Below are positions 16,674 through 24,635 of a stretch of 48,926 nucleotides of DNA, piece after piece; position 1 is the first letter of the stretch; each line of letters opens with the position of its first letter. The notes under the pieces are model-generated. The model was not told the origin of the DNA. It did not search any database and saw nothing but the letters and a program-made list of their open reading frames with translations. This DNA is from Chloroflexota bacterium (lineage in GTDB: Bacteria; Chloroflexota; Limnocylindria; Limnocylindrales; CSP1-4), in the NCBI GenBank assembly GCA_013698095.1, contig JACCVQ010000232.1, forward strand, positions 1 to 48,926, in the 5' to 3' direction. The position numbers and the translations under genes were made by a program.

Positions 16674-17407
16674 ACCTGCTCGACGTGATGCTCACGATCG
16701 GCTCGGTGACCGCACGCTCGTTGCTCGGCCGGCGGCGGACGATTCTGATGCTCCTCCTGGCCGGCGCCCCGGTTCTGCTCGGGTTGCTCGTCCAGCTCGG
16801 GAGCGGGCCCCGGCCGCGGGCCCTCGTCCCGACCCTCGACGGGGTGCTCATCACGAGCGTGCTGCCGCTCGTCGCCCTCGTCTTCGGAACGGCCTCGCTC
16901 GGCAGCGAGCTCGACGACGGGACTGCGGTCCACATGCTGACGAAGCCGGTTCCGCGCTGGGCGATCGTCCTGCCGAAGCTGGCGGTCGCCGGCGGACTGA
17001 CCGCGCTCATGCTCTTCCCATCGACGATCCTGGCCGGCGTCCTGATCGGCGGGACCGCCCCCGACGAGATGGCAGTGACTTTCGCGTTCGCCCTGGCCGT
17101 CCTGATCGGGTCGTTCGTCTACAGCGCGATCTTCGTAGCCCTGAGTGCCGCGACAAGCCGCGGCCTGGTCATCGGTCTCGGCTATTCGCTGCTCTGGGAG
17201 GGACTCCTGTCGGGGGCCCTGCCCGGGACCCAGATCGTCAGCGTTCGCGAGTATCTGCGCGGGATCGTCAGCGTCATCGCGCCGCCGGAAACGCTCGAAT
17301 CGGTCGTCGGCGGGACCGGCTTCGTGCTGGCCGCGGTCGCGATCGTGGTGGTCACGATCGTCGCCGCACTGCGCCTCGCCCGCTACGAGATCCGCGCCGC
17401 GGAGTGA
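16670..17407 (+). CDS. ABC-2 type permease (second cassette)
   Basis: A 245-residue membrane protein with about six hydrophobic helices (for example TILMLLLAGAPVLLGLLV, VLPLVALVFGTASLG, VAGGLTALMLFPSTILAGV, and a C-terminal VLAAVAIVVVTIVAAL). The loop GSELDDGTAVHMLTKPVPRW after the second helix is the typical ABC-2 coupling segment. It overlaps the second ATPase gene by ATGA at 16670. Its TGA stop at 17405-17407 is in the same frame as the trypsin-like gene that follows without any start codon. Confidence 0.87.
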   Translation: MNLLDVMLTIGSVTARSLLGRRRTILMLLLAGAPVLLGLLVQLGSGPRPRALVPTLDGVLITSVLPLVALVFGTASLGSELDDGTAVHMLTKPVPRWAIVLPKLAVAGGLTALMLFPSTILAGVLIGGTAPDEMAVTFAFALAVLIGSFVYSAIFVALSAATSRGLVIGLGYSLLWEGLLSGALPGTQIVSVREYLRGIVSVIAPPETLESVVGGTGFVLAAVAIVVVTIVAALRLARYEIRAAE

Positions 17408-17410
17408 ACC

Positions 17411-18310
17411 CTGTCCAGCCTGCTGGCCGCGCCGGTCGGCGCGATCACGAACGGCACATCCGACGGAACCGAGCACCCGTATGTCGGGGAGCTCCTGTTC
17501 TACGTCCCGGATTACGTCGACAGCCGGTTCGACGATCCGGGCGGCTGGTTCAGTTGCAGCGGCACGCTCCTGAATGCGACCGTCGTGGTCACCGCCGGTC
17601 ATTGCACGTTCGGTGTCGGTCTCGATGGCGTCTCGACCACCGATGACGGCGCAATCACGAAGGCGGTCGACGGCGGCACCGGCGGAAACGATGTCTGGAT
17701 CAGCTTCGAGCTCGAGCCGGACTTCGCCAATCTTCCGCCGAGCTCGAACGACGGCCGCGATGAGAACGGCCTGCGCTACGAGGATCGCGCGGCATTCCTG
17801 AACAGCAGCCCCACCTGGCACCGGGCAACGTCATATCCCCATCCACAGTACGACGACAACGCGTTCTACCTGTACGACGCGGGCGTCATCGTCCTCGACG
17901 AGCCGTTCACCCTCTCGAAGTACGGCGCGCTGGCCCCGGTCAACTACCTCGAGCGCTACCGGTCGGCGCCGCGCAATACGCAGCGGTTCGAGGCCGTCGG
18001 CTACGGAACCGAGCGGATCCAGGGCAAGAAGGAGTTCGGCGGCGACACGCGGATGCAGTCGCACCCCAAGGTCAACAGCTTGACCAGCCAGCCTCGCAAC
18101 ACCTACATCGTCCTGTCGAACAACACCGCCACCGGCGGAACCTGCTTCGGCGACTCGGGTGGCCCGACGTTCGACAACAGGTCGTCGAACCTCGTCGTCG
18201 CCGTCACGTCGTGGGGCCAGAGCCCCAACTGCGGCGGCAAGGGCGGGGCGTACCGACTCGACCAGCCGGACGACCAGGCATTCCTGGCGGGCTTCGGCAT
18301 CACGCCGTAG
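17411..18310 (+). CDS. Trypsin-like (S1) serine protease lacking a normal start and signal peptide
   Basis: A chymotrypsin-fold protease with all three catalytic residues: counting from CTG 17411, His 64 in TAGHC, Asp 156 in YDAGVIVLDEP and Ser 249 in CFGDSGGP. ITNGTSDGTEHPYVG marks the usual start of a mature domain. Secreted relatives carry an export signal before this point, but here only LSSLLAAPVGA separates it from the TGA of the upstream permease in the same frame, and no ATG, GTG or TTG occurs until GTG 17585, too far inside. Either a CTG start is used, or the 5' end was lost when the gene came to lie behind the permease, or the stop is sometimes read through. The rest of the gene is intact to TAG 18308-18310. 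Confidence 0.72.
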   Translation: MSSLLAAPVGAITNGTSDGTEHPYVGELLFYVPDYVDSRFDDPGGWFSCSGTLLNATVVVTAGHCTFGVGLDGVSTTDDGAITKAVDGGTGGNDVWISFELEPDFANLPPSSNDGRDENGLRYEDRAAFLNSSPTWHRATSYPHPQYDDNAFYLYDAGVIVLDEPFTLSKYGALAPVNYLERYRSAPRNTQRFEAVGYGTERIQGKKEFGGDTRMQSHPKVNSLTSQPRNTYIVLSNNTATGGTCFGDSGGPTFDNRSSNLVVAVTSWGQSPNCGGKGGAYRLDQPDDQAFLAGFGITP

Positions 18311-18334
18311 GGCTCGCCCCGACGCAGGACATTC

Positions 18335-18374
18335 GAACGGCCCCGGATCGACTCCGCGGCCGTTCTCCGTTTTT
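18335..18374 (+). terminator. Rho-independent terminator after the protease gene
   Basis: GAACGGCC at 18335-18342 pairs perfectly with GGCCGTTC at 18358-18365 across a 15-base loop, and five T residues follow at 18370-18374 after CTCCG. This is the clearest intrinsic terminator in the window and closes the ABC-protease transcription unit. Confidence 0.75.
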
Positions 18375-18464
18375 ACCTCAGCTGCGGGCTCCGTTCGTGC
18401 CCCGCCGTCCCATGACCAACGGGTCCTGTCGCGCCAGACGGCCAGCGGCCACGATCGCACCACC

Positions 18465-19043
18465 ATGCCAGTCGAGCTGATCGCTTTCACTGCCGATCGC
18501 CGGATCCGCGGCGTGATCCCGCTTGCCGACGACCGCCTCAGCGACATGCTCAACTCGGTCCCGCGGGTGATCATCCGGGCCGCCGAGATCGACGACCTCG
18601 TGCTGGACGCGCCGGTCCAGTCCGCCGACGTGACCGTGACCGTCGGCTCGATCGTGGCGGTCCTCGTGTCGGGCAGGCGCGGCGTCGCGACGCGGCGCCG
18701 CAAGACGGACATCCACCGCGCCCGCGTCGGGCTGACCCGGTTCGTCGTCTCGGGCTCGCTCCATGTCCCGGTCGGGTGGCCGGACCGGCTGAGCTCGAGC
18801 GACCCGGCTGTGGTCCTGGCCGGTCGCGACGTCCTCGTTCCGCTCAGCGATGCCACGATCACCTACGACAAGGCCGACGAGCCCACGACCGAGCGGTTCG
18901 AGACGATCCTCGTCAACCGGGCCCATGCCACCTGGATCGATCTCGACGACGCTGCCGGCTGCGGCGCAGACGGCGAGCTGGTCGGCGAGCGGCCGAGGGT
19001 CTACCACGCGGCGATGGTCAAGGACTTCACCCGGGCCGGCTGA
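18465..19043 (+). CDS. Hypothetical protein, beta-rich
   Basis: A 192-residue protein that I cannot place in a named family. It begins MPVELIAFTADRRIRG, with alternating hydrophobic residues that suggest a beta-barrel through most of its length (VTVTVGSIVAVLVSG, LTRFVVSGSLHVPVGWP, AHATWIDLDD). It has no signal peptide, membrane segment or cysteine pair. The ATG at 18465 is the first good start after the terminator; the frame is open upstream, but that overlaps the protease gene. It is convergent with fabI over 31 bp. Confidence 0.65.
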   Translation: MPVELIAFTADRRIRGVIPLADDRLSDMLNSVPRVIIRAAEIDDLVLDAPVQSADVTVTVGSIVAVLVSGRRGVATRRRKTDIHRARVGLTRFVVSGSLHVPVGWPDRLSSSDPAVVLAGRDVLVPLSDATITYDKADEPTTERFETILVNRAHATWIDLDDAAGCGADGELVGERPRVYHAAMVKDFTRAG

Positions 19044-19055
19044 CCGTGTCCGGAA

Positions 19056-19068
19056 GGCGCCGCGCGCC
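19056..19068. terminator. Short GC hairpin between convergent genes
   Basis: GGCGC at 19056-19060 and GCGCC at 19064-19068 form a 5-bp stem with a 3-base loop in the 31-bp gap between the unknown gene at 18465 and fabI. There is no T-tract on either strand, so terminator function is only suggested by position. Confidence 0.35.
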
Positions 19069-19074
19069 TGACCG

Positions 19075-19854
19075 TCAATCGCCGCTCGGGGCGCCCATGA
19101 TGCTGAAGCCGCCGTCGACATAGATCACCTCGCCGGTCACCGCCGACGACAGGTCCGACGCGAGGTACAGGGCGGTCTTGCCGACGTCCTCGGGAGTGAT
19201 GTTCGCCCGGAGCGGGGCAATCTCCACGAAGCCGCGGTACATCCCCTTGAAGCCGCCGATGCCCGCCGCCGCGAGCGTCCGGATCGGGCCGGCGCTGATC
19301 GCATTGACCCGGATCCCGTCGGGACCGAGGTCGGCCGCGAGGTAGCGCACGGAGGCCTCGAGCGAGGCCTTCGCCACGCCCATCACGTTGTAATTGGCGA
19401 CGACCTTCTCGGCCCCGTAATAGGTCAGCGTGACGACCGACGAGCCACGCCGAAGCTGGGGCAGGGCAGCCCGGGTGAGCGCGACGAGCGAATACGCGGA
19501 CACGTCCTGGGCGAGGGCGAACCCGTCGCGCGAGGTGTCGACGAAGCGCCCGGTCAGGTCTTCGCGCTTGGCGAAGGCGAGGGCGTGGACGAGGATGTCG
19601 AGACCATCGTGGGTCTCCGCCCAGCGGCTGAAGACGCGCTCGATGTCGGCGTCGACCTGGACGTCGCAGGGCTCGACGAAGGTCGAACCGATCGATTCGG
19701 CCAGCGGCCGGACCCGCTTGTCGATCAGCGACTCGATCGACGAGAAGCCGACCTCGGCGCCGGCGTCATGGAGCGCCTGGGCGATCCCCCACGCGATCGA
19801 ATGATCGTTGGCGACCCCGAAGATCAGCGCCGTCTTCCCGTCCAGGAGTCCCAT
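19075..19854 (-). CDS. fabI: Enoyl-[acyl-carrier-protein] reductase (NADH)
   Basis: A 259-residue short-chain dehydrogenase-fold enzyme that reduces the trans-2-enoyl-ACP double bond in the last step of each fatty-acid elongation round. The N-terminus LLDGKTALIFGVANDHSIAW is the FabI-type dinucleotide loop. The active-site pair is Tyr 155 and Lys 162 in YNVMGVAK (Y-x6-K spacing, as in FabI rather than the Y-x3-K of common SDRs), with an extra Tyr at 145/146. The C-terminal SSAVTGEVIYVDGGFSIMG closes the fold. The ATG at 19854 places the glycine-rich loop at residues 13-20, so longer N-termini are unlikely. FabI is also the known target of triclosan-type inhibitors. Confidence 0.96.
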   Translation of the reverse strand: MGLLDGKTALIFGVANDHSIAWGIAQALHDAGAEVGFSSIESLIDKRVRPLAESIGSTFVEPCDVQVDADIERVFSRWAETHDGLDILVHALAFAKREDLTGRFVDTSRDGFALAQDVSAYSLVALTRAALPQLRRGSSVVTLTYYGAEKVVANYNVMGVAKASLEASVRYLAADLGPDGIRVNAISAGPIRTLAAAGIGGFKGMYRGFVEIAPLRANITPEDVGKTALYLASDLSSAVTGEVIYVDGGFSIMGAPSGD

Positions 19855-20096
19855 GCCCGTCCTCCGCTGGCCGCCGGTGCGGCGTCTCGCTGGAGAATAC
19901 GCGGCCGCTCGGCTCACCGGCGCCCGGCCAGCTATTGACGGCGACGGCATCGTCCGATCGACCTCCGACTTGCATTCGTCCGAAGTCGGCGGATCGCGGC
20001 GGACGGAGATGATTGTCGACGGCGTTCGGTTTCGGACGACCTGGCGGGCCGGCCGGGGCCCGCTGGCGCGCACCGCCTCCCAAAGGAGACTGCGCT
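19855..20096. promoter_or_regulatory. fabI upstream region with a 7-bp inverted repeat
   Basis: This 242-bp gap lies between the fabI start and the stop of the M14 peptidase gene. CCGACTT at 19965-19971 and AAGTCGG at 19983-19989 form a perfect 7-bp stem with an 11-base spacer, about 110 bp before the fabI ATG. It may be an operator for fabI or part of a terminator for the peptidase gene. No other gene is visible. Confidence 0.4.
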
Positions 20097-21707
20097 CTAT
20101 TGCGGCTGGGTCACCCGGACATCATCGAAGACCGCCTCGACGATCCCGCTCCCGCCGCCGTCGGTGGCGGAGAAGCGGAGACGGATCGCCTTGGCGGCCC
20201 AACGCCCCATGTCGATCGACGCAAGATTCCAGCTCGCACTCCGTTCCCAGGCCCCACCCCTGGAGACGAAAACTGCGGTCGCAATCGCGCCTTCGAGAAC
20301 CTCGACCCGGAACTCGTCCACCGCGCTGGCGGTCCGGTCGTGGGCGAACGACCAGCGGAACTGGAGCTTCTGGCCGGCGCTCGCCGTCAGCGCGATCGTC
20401 GGCGACGTGGTCGAGGTCCGGCCGCCGTCGAGGTCGTTGGCCGCCGGCGACGTGCCCGCGGCGAGCCCGGTGGCGAACCCGTAACGACCGGATGTGACCG
20501 AGTCCGGCTGCTTCCGGCCGGCCGCGGTGGTGGTCGGCGCGGGGTCGCCGCGCTGCCACGCCCCGGCAGTCGCGGTGTCGGTCCCGGCCATGTTCACCCG
20601 CCAGCCACGACTCACCTCGAAGTCGTCGTCGAATGCGCCGCAGCGGGCGATCCGATAGGCCGAGCCCAGGATCCCGAGCGGACAGCCGGCACGCTCCATC
20701 AGGTACAGGACCGCCTCCTTGTTCCGGCCGGTCTCGGATGCGATCAGGGCGTCGTCGGGGTAGTCCTTGACTGACAGCTCGAACGTATACGAGAAGATCC
20801 GGTAGACCCCGTACTCGAAGTCGCGTGTCGTTCCCGAGGTACCGTAGAGGTCGCTCGCCTGCTGGGCTCTGTAGCCGTTCGAGGCAGCCATCTTCGTGCC
20901 GATCGCCACGAGGCCCTTGTAATCGTCAACGGTCATGTCGGCCGGGATGTCCGTCGTGGTGTAGCCGTACGGCCACATGACGAGCCTGCCGTATTCATGG
21001 AAGGTGATCGCCATCCGGATCTGCTGACGGCCGTTGACGACACGGCCGGCCAGGAAGTCACGGACGCTGCGAGCTTCGGGGGTCGAGAAGGCGAACGGTC
21101 CCTGGTAGGTGATCGCGGCCGGGTTCGTGCTCGTTCGTCCGCCGCCGCCCCAGCGGTAGCCGAAGTTGCGGTTGACGTCGGTCCCGATCGCGGTCGTGCC
21201 CGCGTTCGGCTGGCGGTTCTTGCGCCAGAGGTGGAATCGGCCGCCGCTGATGTCGTATGCGGCGCCATCCGGGTTGACCGACGGGATGATCCAGATCTCG
21301 CGGCTGTTCACGATGTTCGTGATCCGGCTGACCGTGCCATAACCGTCGACCAGCCAGTGCATGATCTTCAGCGTCATCTCGAGGCCCATGTGCTCGTCGC
21401 CATGGGTGCCGCCGTCGAACAGGACCTCGGCTTCGGGTTCGTCGGTCGCGACGTTGTCGGAGATCTTCACCGCCCAGATCGTCCGGCCCTGATAGCTCTT
21501 GCCGATCGCGATCTTGCGAGCGATCGCCGGGTACCTGGCAGCCACCGCGGACAGGTCGGCGCTCATCTCGGCGTAGGTGTGGTAGCCGGTGAAGCCGGCC
21601 GGGAAGTCGGCGGCGGCGGCCGAGGCCGGAGCCGCGGCGGCAATCGGGACGAGGAGGGCAAGGCCGAGGAGGCCGGACCCGAGACGGGCGCGCAGGGACG
21701 GAGACAT
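20097..21707 (-). CDS. Secreted M14 zinc carboxypeptidase
   Basis: A 536-residue secreted metallopeptidase. Residues 1-31 form a signal peptide (basic start, LLGLALLVPIAAAAPASAAA). The M14 domain spans about 40-350: zinc ligands His 102 and Glu 105 in THGDEH and His 237 in TFHEYG, substrate-binding NPDG and DVNRNF, and the catalytic Glu 310 in SYTFELSV. The last 170 residues are a beta-rich jelly-roll-like domain, likely carbohydrate- or wall-associated, ending VFDDVRVTQPQ. Start ATG 21707 is set by the signal peptide. It should trim amino acids from extracellular peptides, which fits the amino-acid catabolic genes that follow. Confidence 0.93.
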   Translation of the reverse strand: MSPSLRARLGSGLLGLALLVPIAAAAPASAAAADFPAGFTGYHTYAEMSADLSAVAARYPAIARKIAIGKSYQGRTIWAVKISDNVATDEPEAEVLFDGGTHGDEHMGLEMTLKIMHWLVDGYGTVSRITNIVNSREIWIIPSVNPDGAAYDISGGRFHLWRKNRQPNAGTTAIGTDVNRNFGYRWGGGGRTSTNPAAITYQGPFAFSTPEARSVRDFLAGRVVNGRQQIRMAITFHEYGRLVMWPYGYTTTDIPADMTVDDYKGLVAIGTKMAASNGYRAQQASDLYGTSGTTRDFEYGVYRIFSYTFELSVKDYPDDALIASETGRNKEAVLYLMERAGCPLGILGSAYRIARCGAFDDDFEVSRGWRVNMAGTDTATAGAWQRGDPAPTTTAAGRKQPDSVTSGRYGFATGLAAGTSPAANDLDGGRTSTTSPTIALTASAGQKLQFRWSFAHDRTASAVDEFRVEVLEGAIATAVFVSRGGAWERSASWNLASIDMGRWAAKAIRLRFSATDGGGSGIVEAVFDDVRVTQPQ

Positions 21708-21920
21708 GCCGTCAGGATGCGCCCGATCCGCGATCCGGGCCACCCCCCGAACGGTTAGAGGCGGACCGGGACCGACGGGTCGGCCCGCCGCGCCCGGACC
21801 GACGCGACGGCATGCGACAGCGTTTCGACCCGGGGCCGGCCTCGCAGCGGCCGGCGGCCGACGCCGCGCTAGACTGGCCGCAACGTTCCGAGGCCCATCC
21901 GATCCCGAGGTTCCCGACCA

Positions 21921-23498
21921 ATGACGACCGAGTCGCAGCCGCGTCTCAAGATCACCTACGCAACCCTCCGCGCCGACAACGAGCAGCTCCACCGCGAGTA
22001 CGAGGCGGGCCTCGCCGAGGCGAAGACGCTCATCGATGGCCATCACCGCAACGTGGTCGACGGCAAGGAGCGGGACGGCGAGGCCGAATTCGCGGTCCAC
22101 AGCCCGATCGACCGCGACATCGTGCTCGGCCACTTCGCGACGGGCACCCGCGCGGACGTGCAGGACGCGATCGCCGCCGCGCGCACGGCTCAGCCGGCGT
22201 GGTTCGCTCTCGGCTGGGAGAAGCGAATCGAGATCATGAACCGCGCCGCCGACCTGATCAGCGAGCGCCAGATGGTCTACGGCGGCCTGATGGCGATCGA
22301 GGTCGGGAAGACCCGGATCGAGGCCCTCGGCGAGGTCGAGGAAGCCGCCGACCTGATCCGCTACTACGCCCAGACAGCCAAGGACAACGACTTCTACGAG
22401 CACCCGATGGACAGCCTCGGCGACTCGGCGGTCCACACGAAGTCGATCCTGCGGCCGCATGGCGTGTTTGCGGTGATCAGCCCGTTCAACTTCCCGATGG
22501 CCCTGTCATGCGGCCCGTCGGCGGCGGCAATGCTGGCCGGCAACACGGTGGTCTTCAAGCCCTCGTCGGCCGCGCCGATGTCGGCCGTGAAGCTCGTCGA
22601 GGCCTATCGCGACGCGGGCGTCCCGGACGGCGTGATCAACCTGGTCATGGGCCCGGGCGACACCGTCGGCGCTGAGCTCCGCGAGAACCCGGGCATCGAC
22701 GGGATCGTGTTCACCGGCTCGTACGACGTCGGGATGGATCTCTTCCGGACGTTCTCGGCGCGCTACCCCAAGCCGACGATCGTCGAGATGGGTGGCAAGA
22801 ACGCAGCGATCGTCGCGCGCAGCGCCGACCTCGACGAGGCGGCCGAGGGGATCATGCGCTCGGCCTTCGGCTTCGGCGGCCAGAAGTGCTCGGCCAACAG
22901 CCGGGTCTACGTCGAGAAGCCGGTCCACGACGAGCTCGTCCGGCTCCTGGTCGAGAAGACCGAGGCGATCACGATCGGCGACCCGCTCCTGCGCGAGAAC
23001 TGGCTGGGCCCGGTGATCGACCAGAAGGCGGTCGACCGCCATCAGGCCGCGACTGCCGAGGCGCGCCGCGACGGGCGGGTGTTCACCGGCGGCGAGCACC
23101 TGGCGGATCGGGGGATGGACCGCGGGTTCTACGTCGAGCCGACCGTCGTCGGGCTGCCGACCGACCATCGCCTGTTCCGCGACGAGCTGTTCGCGCCGTT
23201 CACTGCGGTCGCCGCGGTGGACTCGTTCGACGACGCGATCCGACTGGCCAACGACTCGGTCTACGGGCTGACGGCGGGCGTCTACTCAGAGGACGACGGC
23301 GAGGTCCAGCGCTTCCTCGACACGACCCAGGCAGGGGTCCTGTACGTGAACCGTCGAGCCGGCGCCACGACCGGCGCGTGGCCCGGCGTCCAGGCGTTCG
23401 GCGGTTGGAAGGGCTCGGGCTCGACCGGCAAGAGCGGCCTGTCGATGTACTACGTCGCCCAGTTCCTGCGGGAGCAGAGCCACACCGTCGTCGACTGA
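21921..23498 (+). CDS. pruA: Delta-1-pyrroline-5-carboxylate dehydrogenase
   Basis: A 525-residue NAD-dependent aldehyde dehydrogenase. The proline-catabolism type is indicated by SPFNFPMALSCGPSAAAMLAG and by GWPGVQAFGGWKGSGSTGKS-like C-terminal features of single-domain P5C dehydrogenases. The catalytic cysteine is residue 323 (GGQKCSAN), the general base Glu 289 (EMGGKN), and the NAD loop is FTGSYDVG. It would oxidise glutamate semialdehyde (from proline or arginine/ornithine) to glutamate. A proline dehydrogenase partner is not in the window. The start at ATG 21921 gives a normal-length N-terminus. The 213-bp upstream gap to the divergent peptidase gene holds its promoter. Confidence 0.9.
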   Translation: MTTESQPRLKITYATLRADNEQLHREYEAGLAEAKTLIDGHHRNVVDGKERDGEAEFAVHSPIDRDIVLGHFATGTRADVQDAIAAARTAQPAWFALGWEKRIEIMNRAADLISERQMVYGGLMAIEVGKTRIEALGEVEEAADLIRYYAQTAKDNDFYEHPMDSLGDSAVHTKSILRPHGVFAVISPFNFPMALSCGPSAAAMLAGNTVVFKPSSAAPMSAVKLVEAYRDAGVPDGVINLVMGPGDTVGAELRENPGIDGIVFTGSYDVGMDLFRTFSARYPKPTIVEMGGKNAAIVARSADLDEAAEGIMRSAFGFGGQKCSANSRVYVEKPVHDELVRLLVEKTEAITIGDPLLRENWLGPVIDQKAVDRHQAATAEARRDGRVFTGGEHLADRGMDRGFYVEPTVVGLPTDHRLFRDELFAPFTAVAAVDSFDDAIRLANDSVYGLTAGVYSEDDGEVQRFLDTTQAGVLYVNRRAGATTGAWPGVQAFGGWKGSGSTGKSGLSMYYVAQFLREQSHTVVD

Positions 23499-23588
23499 TC
23501 GGCTCCCTGCCTGCCGGCCCAGCCTGCGTCGCCGCCAGGCGTGCTGTTTCGTACGCCGTCGACATTCACTCCAATCGCGCGCCCGCTG

Positions 23589-23656
23589 ACGATTTCGGAC
23601 TCCGAAATCGTCCGGGCGTCGGGACGACCGTGGTTGTCGGGAGCGTCCGAAATCGT
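23589..23656. promoter_or_regulatory. Operator-like palindrome plus half site
   Basis: ACGATTTCGGA (23589-23599) and TCCGAAATCGT (23601-23611) form a perfect 11-bp inverted repeat around a single C. The half site TCCGAAATCGT is repeated exactly at 23646-23656. The cluster lies between the P5C dehydrogenase stop and the ArsR promoter. A two-fold symmetric transcription factor is the likely ligand; which one is unknown. Confidence 0.6.
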
Positions 23657-23667
23657 TCGTTCGGGGC

Positions 23668-23712
23668 TTGACGGCTCGCATTCAAAGGTCGATAGTTAAG
23701 TAGATGCTTAAC
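23668..23712 (+). promoter_or_regulatory. arsR promoter with operator overlapping the start codon
   Basis: TTGACG at 23668-23673 and GATAGT at 23691-23696 are spaced by 17 bp and make a good promoter. The predicted transcription start, about seven bases downstream, falls on or next to the ATG at 23704, so the mRNA would be leaderless. GTTAAG (23695-23700) and CTTAAC (23707-23712) form a perfect 6-6-6 inverted repeat across the start codon, of the kind bound by ArsR/SmtB dimers. Binding there would block both the -10 element and the start. Confidence 0.65.
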
Positions 23713-24063
23713 CAATCGGGCGACGTCGACCGCCTGCTGCATGCCCTCGCCGATCCCACCCGACGCCGGATCGTTGAGCAGCTCGGTCGCGGTCCGGCGA
23801 CGGTCAGCGAGCTCGCGGCACCGCTGCCGATGTCGCTGCCGGCGGTCCTCCAGCACCTCCAGGTGTTGACGGCCAGTCGCATCGTCGCCACCGACAAGGT
23901 CGGGCGGGTGCGGACGTGTCGACTCGAGCCCGACCGGCTCGGCGTCGTGGCGGACTGGATCGCAGCCCGCCGCCAGACCTGGGAACGCCGCCTCAACCGA
24001 CTCGGCGAGATCCTCGCCCAGGACGACTCACCCGCCACCGGCACGAGGGAGAGCGAGACATGA
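23704..24063 (+). CDS. ArsR-family transcriptional repressor
   Basis: A 119-residue winged-helix protein. LLHALADPTRRRIVEQL at the N-terminus and SELAAPLPMSLPAVLQHLQVL (the helix-turn-helix) are typical ArsR motifs. It lacks the metal-binding cysteine pairs of ArsR/CadC and belongs to the subgroup coupled to SRPBCC (AHSA1-like) genes. Its stop overlaps the ATG of that partner at 24060. An inverted repeat sits on its own start codon, so it is likely self-repressing. The effector is unknown. Confidence 0.9.
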   Translation: MLNQSGDVDRLLHALADPTRRRIVEQLGRGPATVSELAAPLPMSLPAVLQHLQVLTASRIVATDKVGRVRTCRLEPDRLGVVADWIAARRQTWERRLNRLGEILAQDDSPATGTRESET

Positions 24064-24542
24064 TCGGTCGATCCGTCAGCCACGGCACGTTCAGCATCGA
24101 GCGCATCTACCCGGCGCCTCCGGAACGAGTCTTCGCGGCCTGGGCGATCCGACCGGAAAAGAACCGCTGGTTCGGCGAGGGCGACGACTTCCTCTCCTCG
24201 ACCGACGAGTACACGCTCGACTTCCAGGTCGGCGGCCGCGAGCGTCTCGCGGGGACGTTGCCGGGCGGCCGGGCGTTCACGTACGACGCGATCTATCAGG
24301 ACATCGTCGATGGTCGCCGGATCGTCAGCTCGTACGACGTGGCCATCGACGGCCGGCGGACATCCGTCTCACTGATGACGATCGAGATCGATCCAGCCGG
24401 CGACGGGACCAGGCTCATCCTGACGGAGCAGGGTGCGTACTTTGACGGCCTCGACTCGAGCCCCCAGCGCGAAGAGGGCGCCCTCGACAGCCTCACCAAG
24501 CTGGGTCTGTACCTCGATCGGCAGATGTCGCCAATCGCCTGA
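24060..24542 (+). CDS. SRPBCC / AHSA1-like domain protein
   Basis: A 160-residue START-like fold protein: FSIERIYPAPPERVFAAWAIRPEKNRWF at the N-terminus (split strand and helix), YTLDFQVGGRE in the middle and LTEQGAYFDG with a long C-terminal helix. Such Aha1-type single-domain proteins have a hydrophobic ligand cavity. Overlap with the ArsR gene (ATGA) is the very common arsR-SRPBCC arrangement, whose physiological role is not well defined. It should be cytoplasmic. The gene ends at TGA 24540-24542, and the next gene follows after 93 bp. Confidence 0.88.
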   Translation: MIGRSVSHGTFSIERIYPAPPERVFAAWAIRPEKNRWFGEGDDFLSSTDEYTLDFQVGGRERLAGTLPGGRAFTYDAIYQDIVDGRRIVSSYDVAIDGRRTSVSLMTIEIDPAGDGTRLILTEQGAYFDGLDSSPQREEGALDSLTKLGLYLDRQMSPIA

Positions 24543-24635
24543 GCCGGCGCGACCCGGAAGCCGGGCGGCGCGTTGGAACCGGCCGCCGCGGTGCGGTGTA
24601 GTCGTGTCACACGACTCAGCGCGGAGGACGGTTTC

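Noticed and set aside
21708..22460. N-terminal extension of the M14 peptidase to 787 residues
   Set aside because: A signal peptide begins at 21707, and the extension overlaps P5C dehydrogenase antisense.
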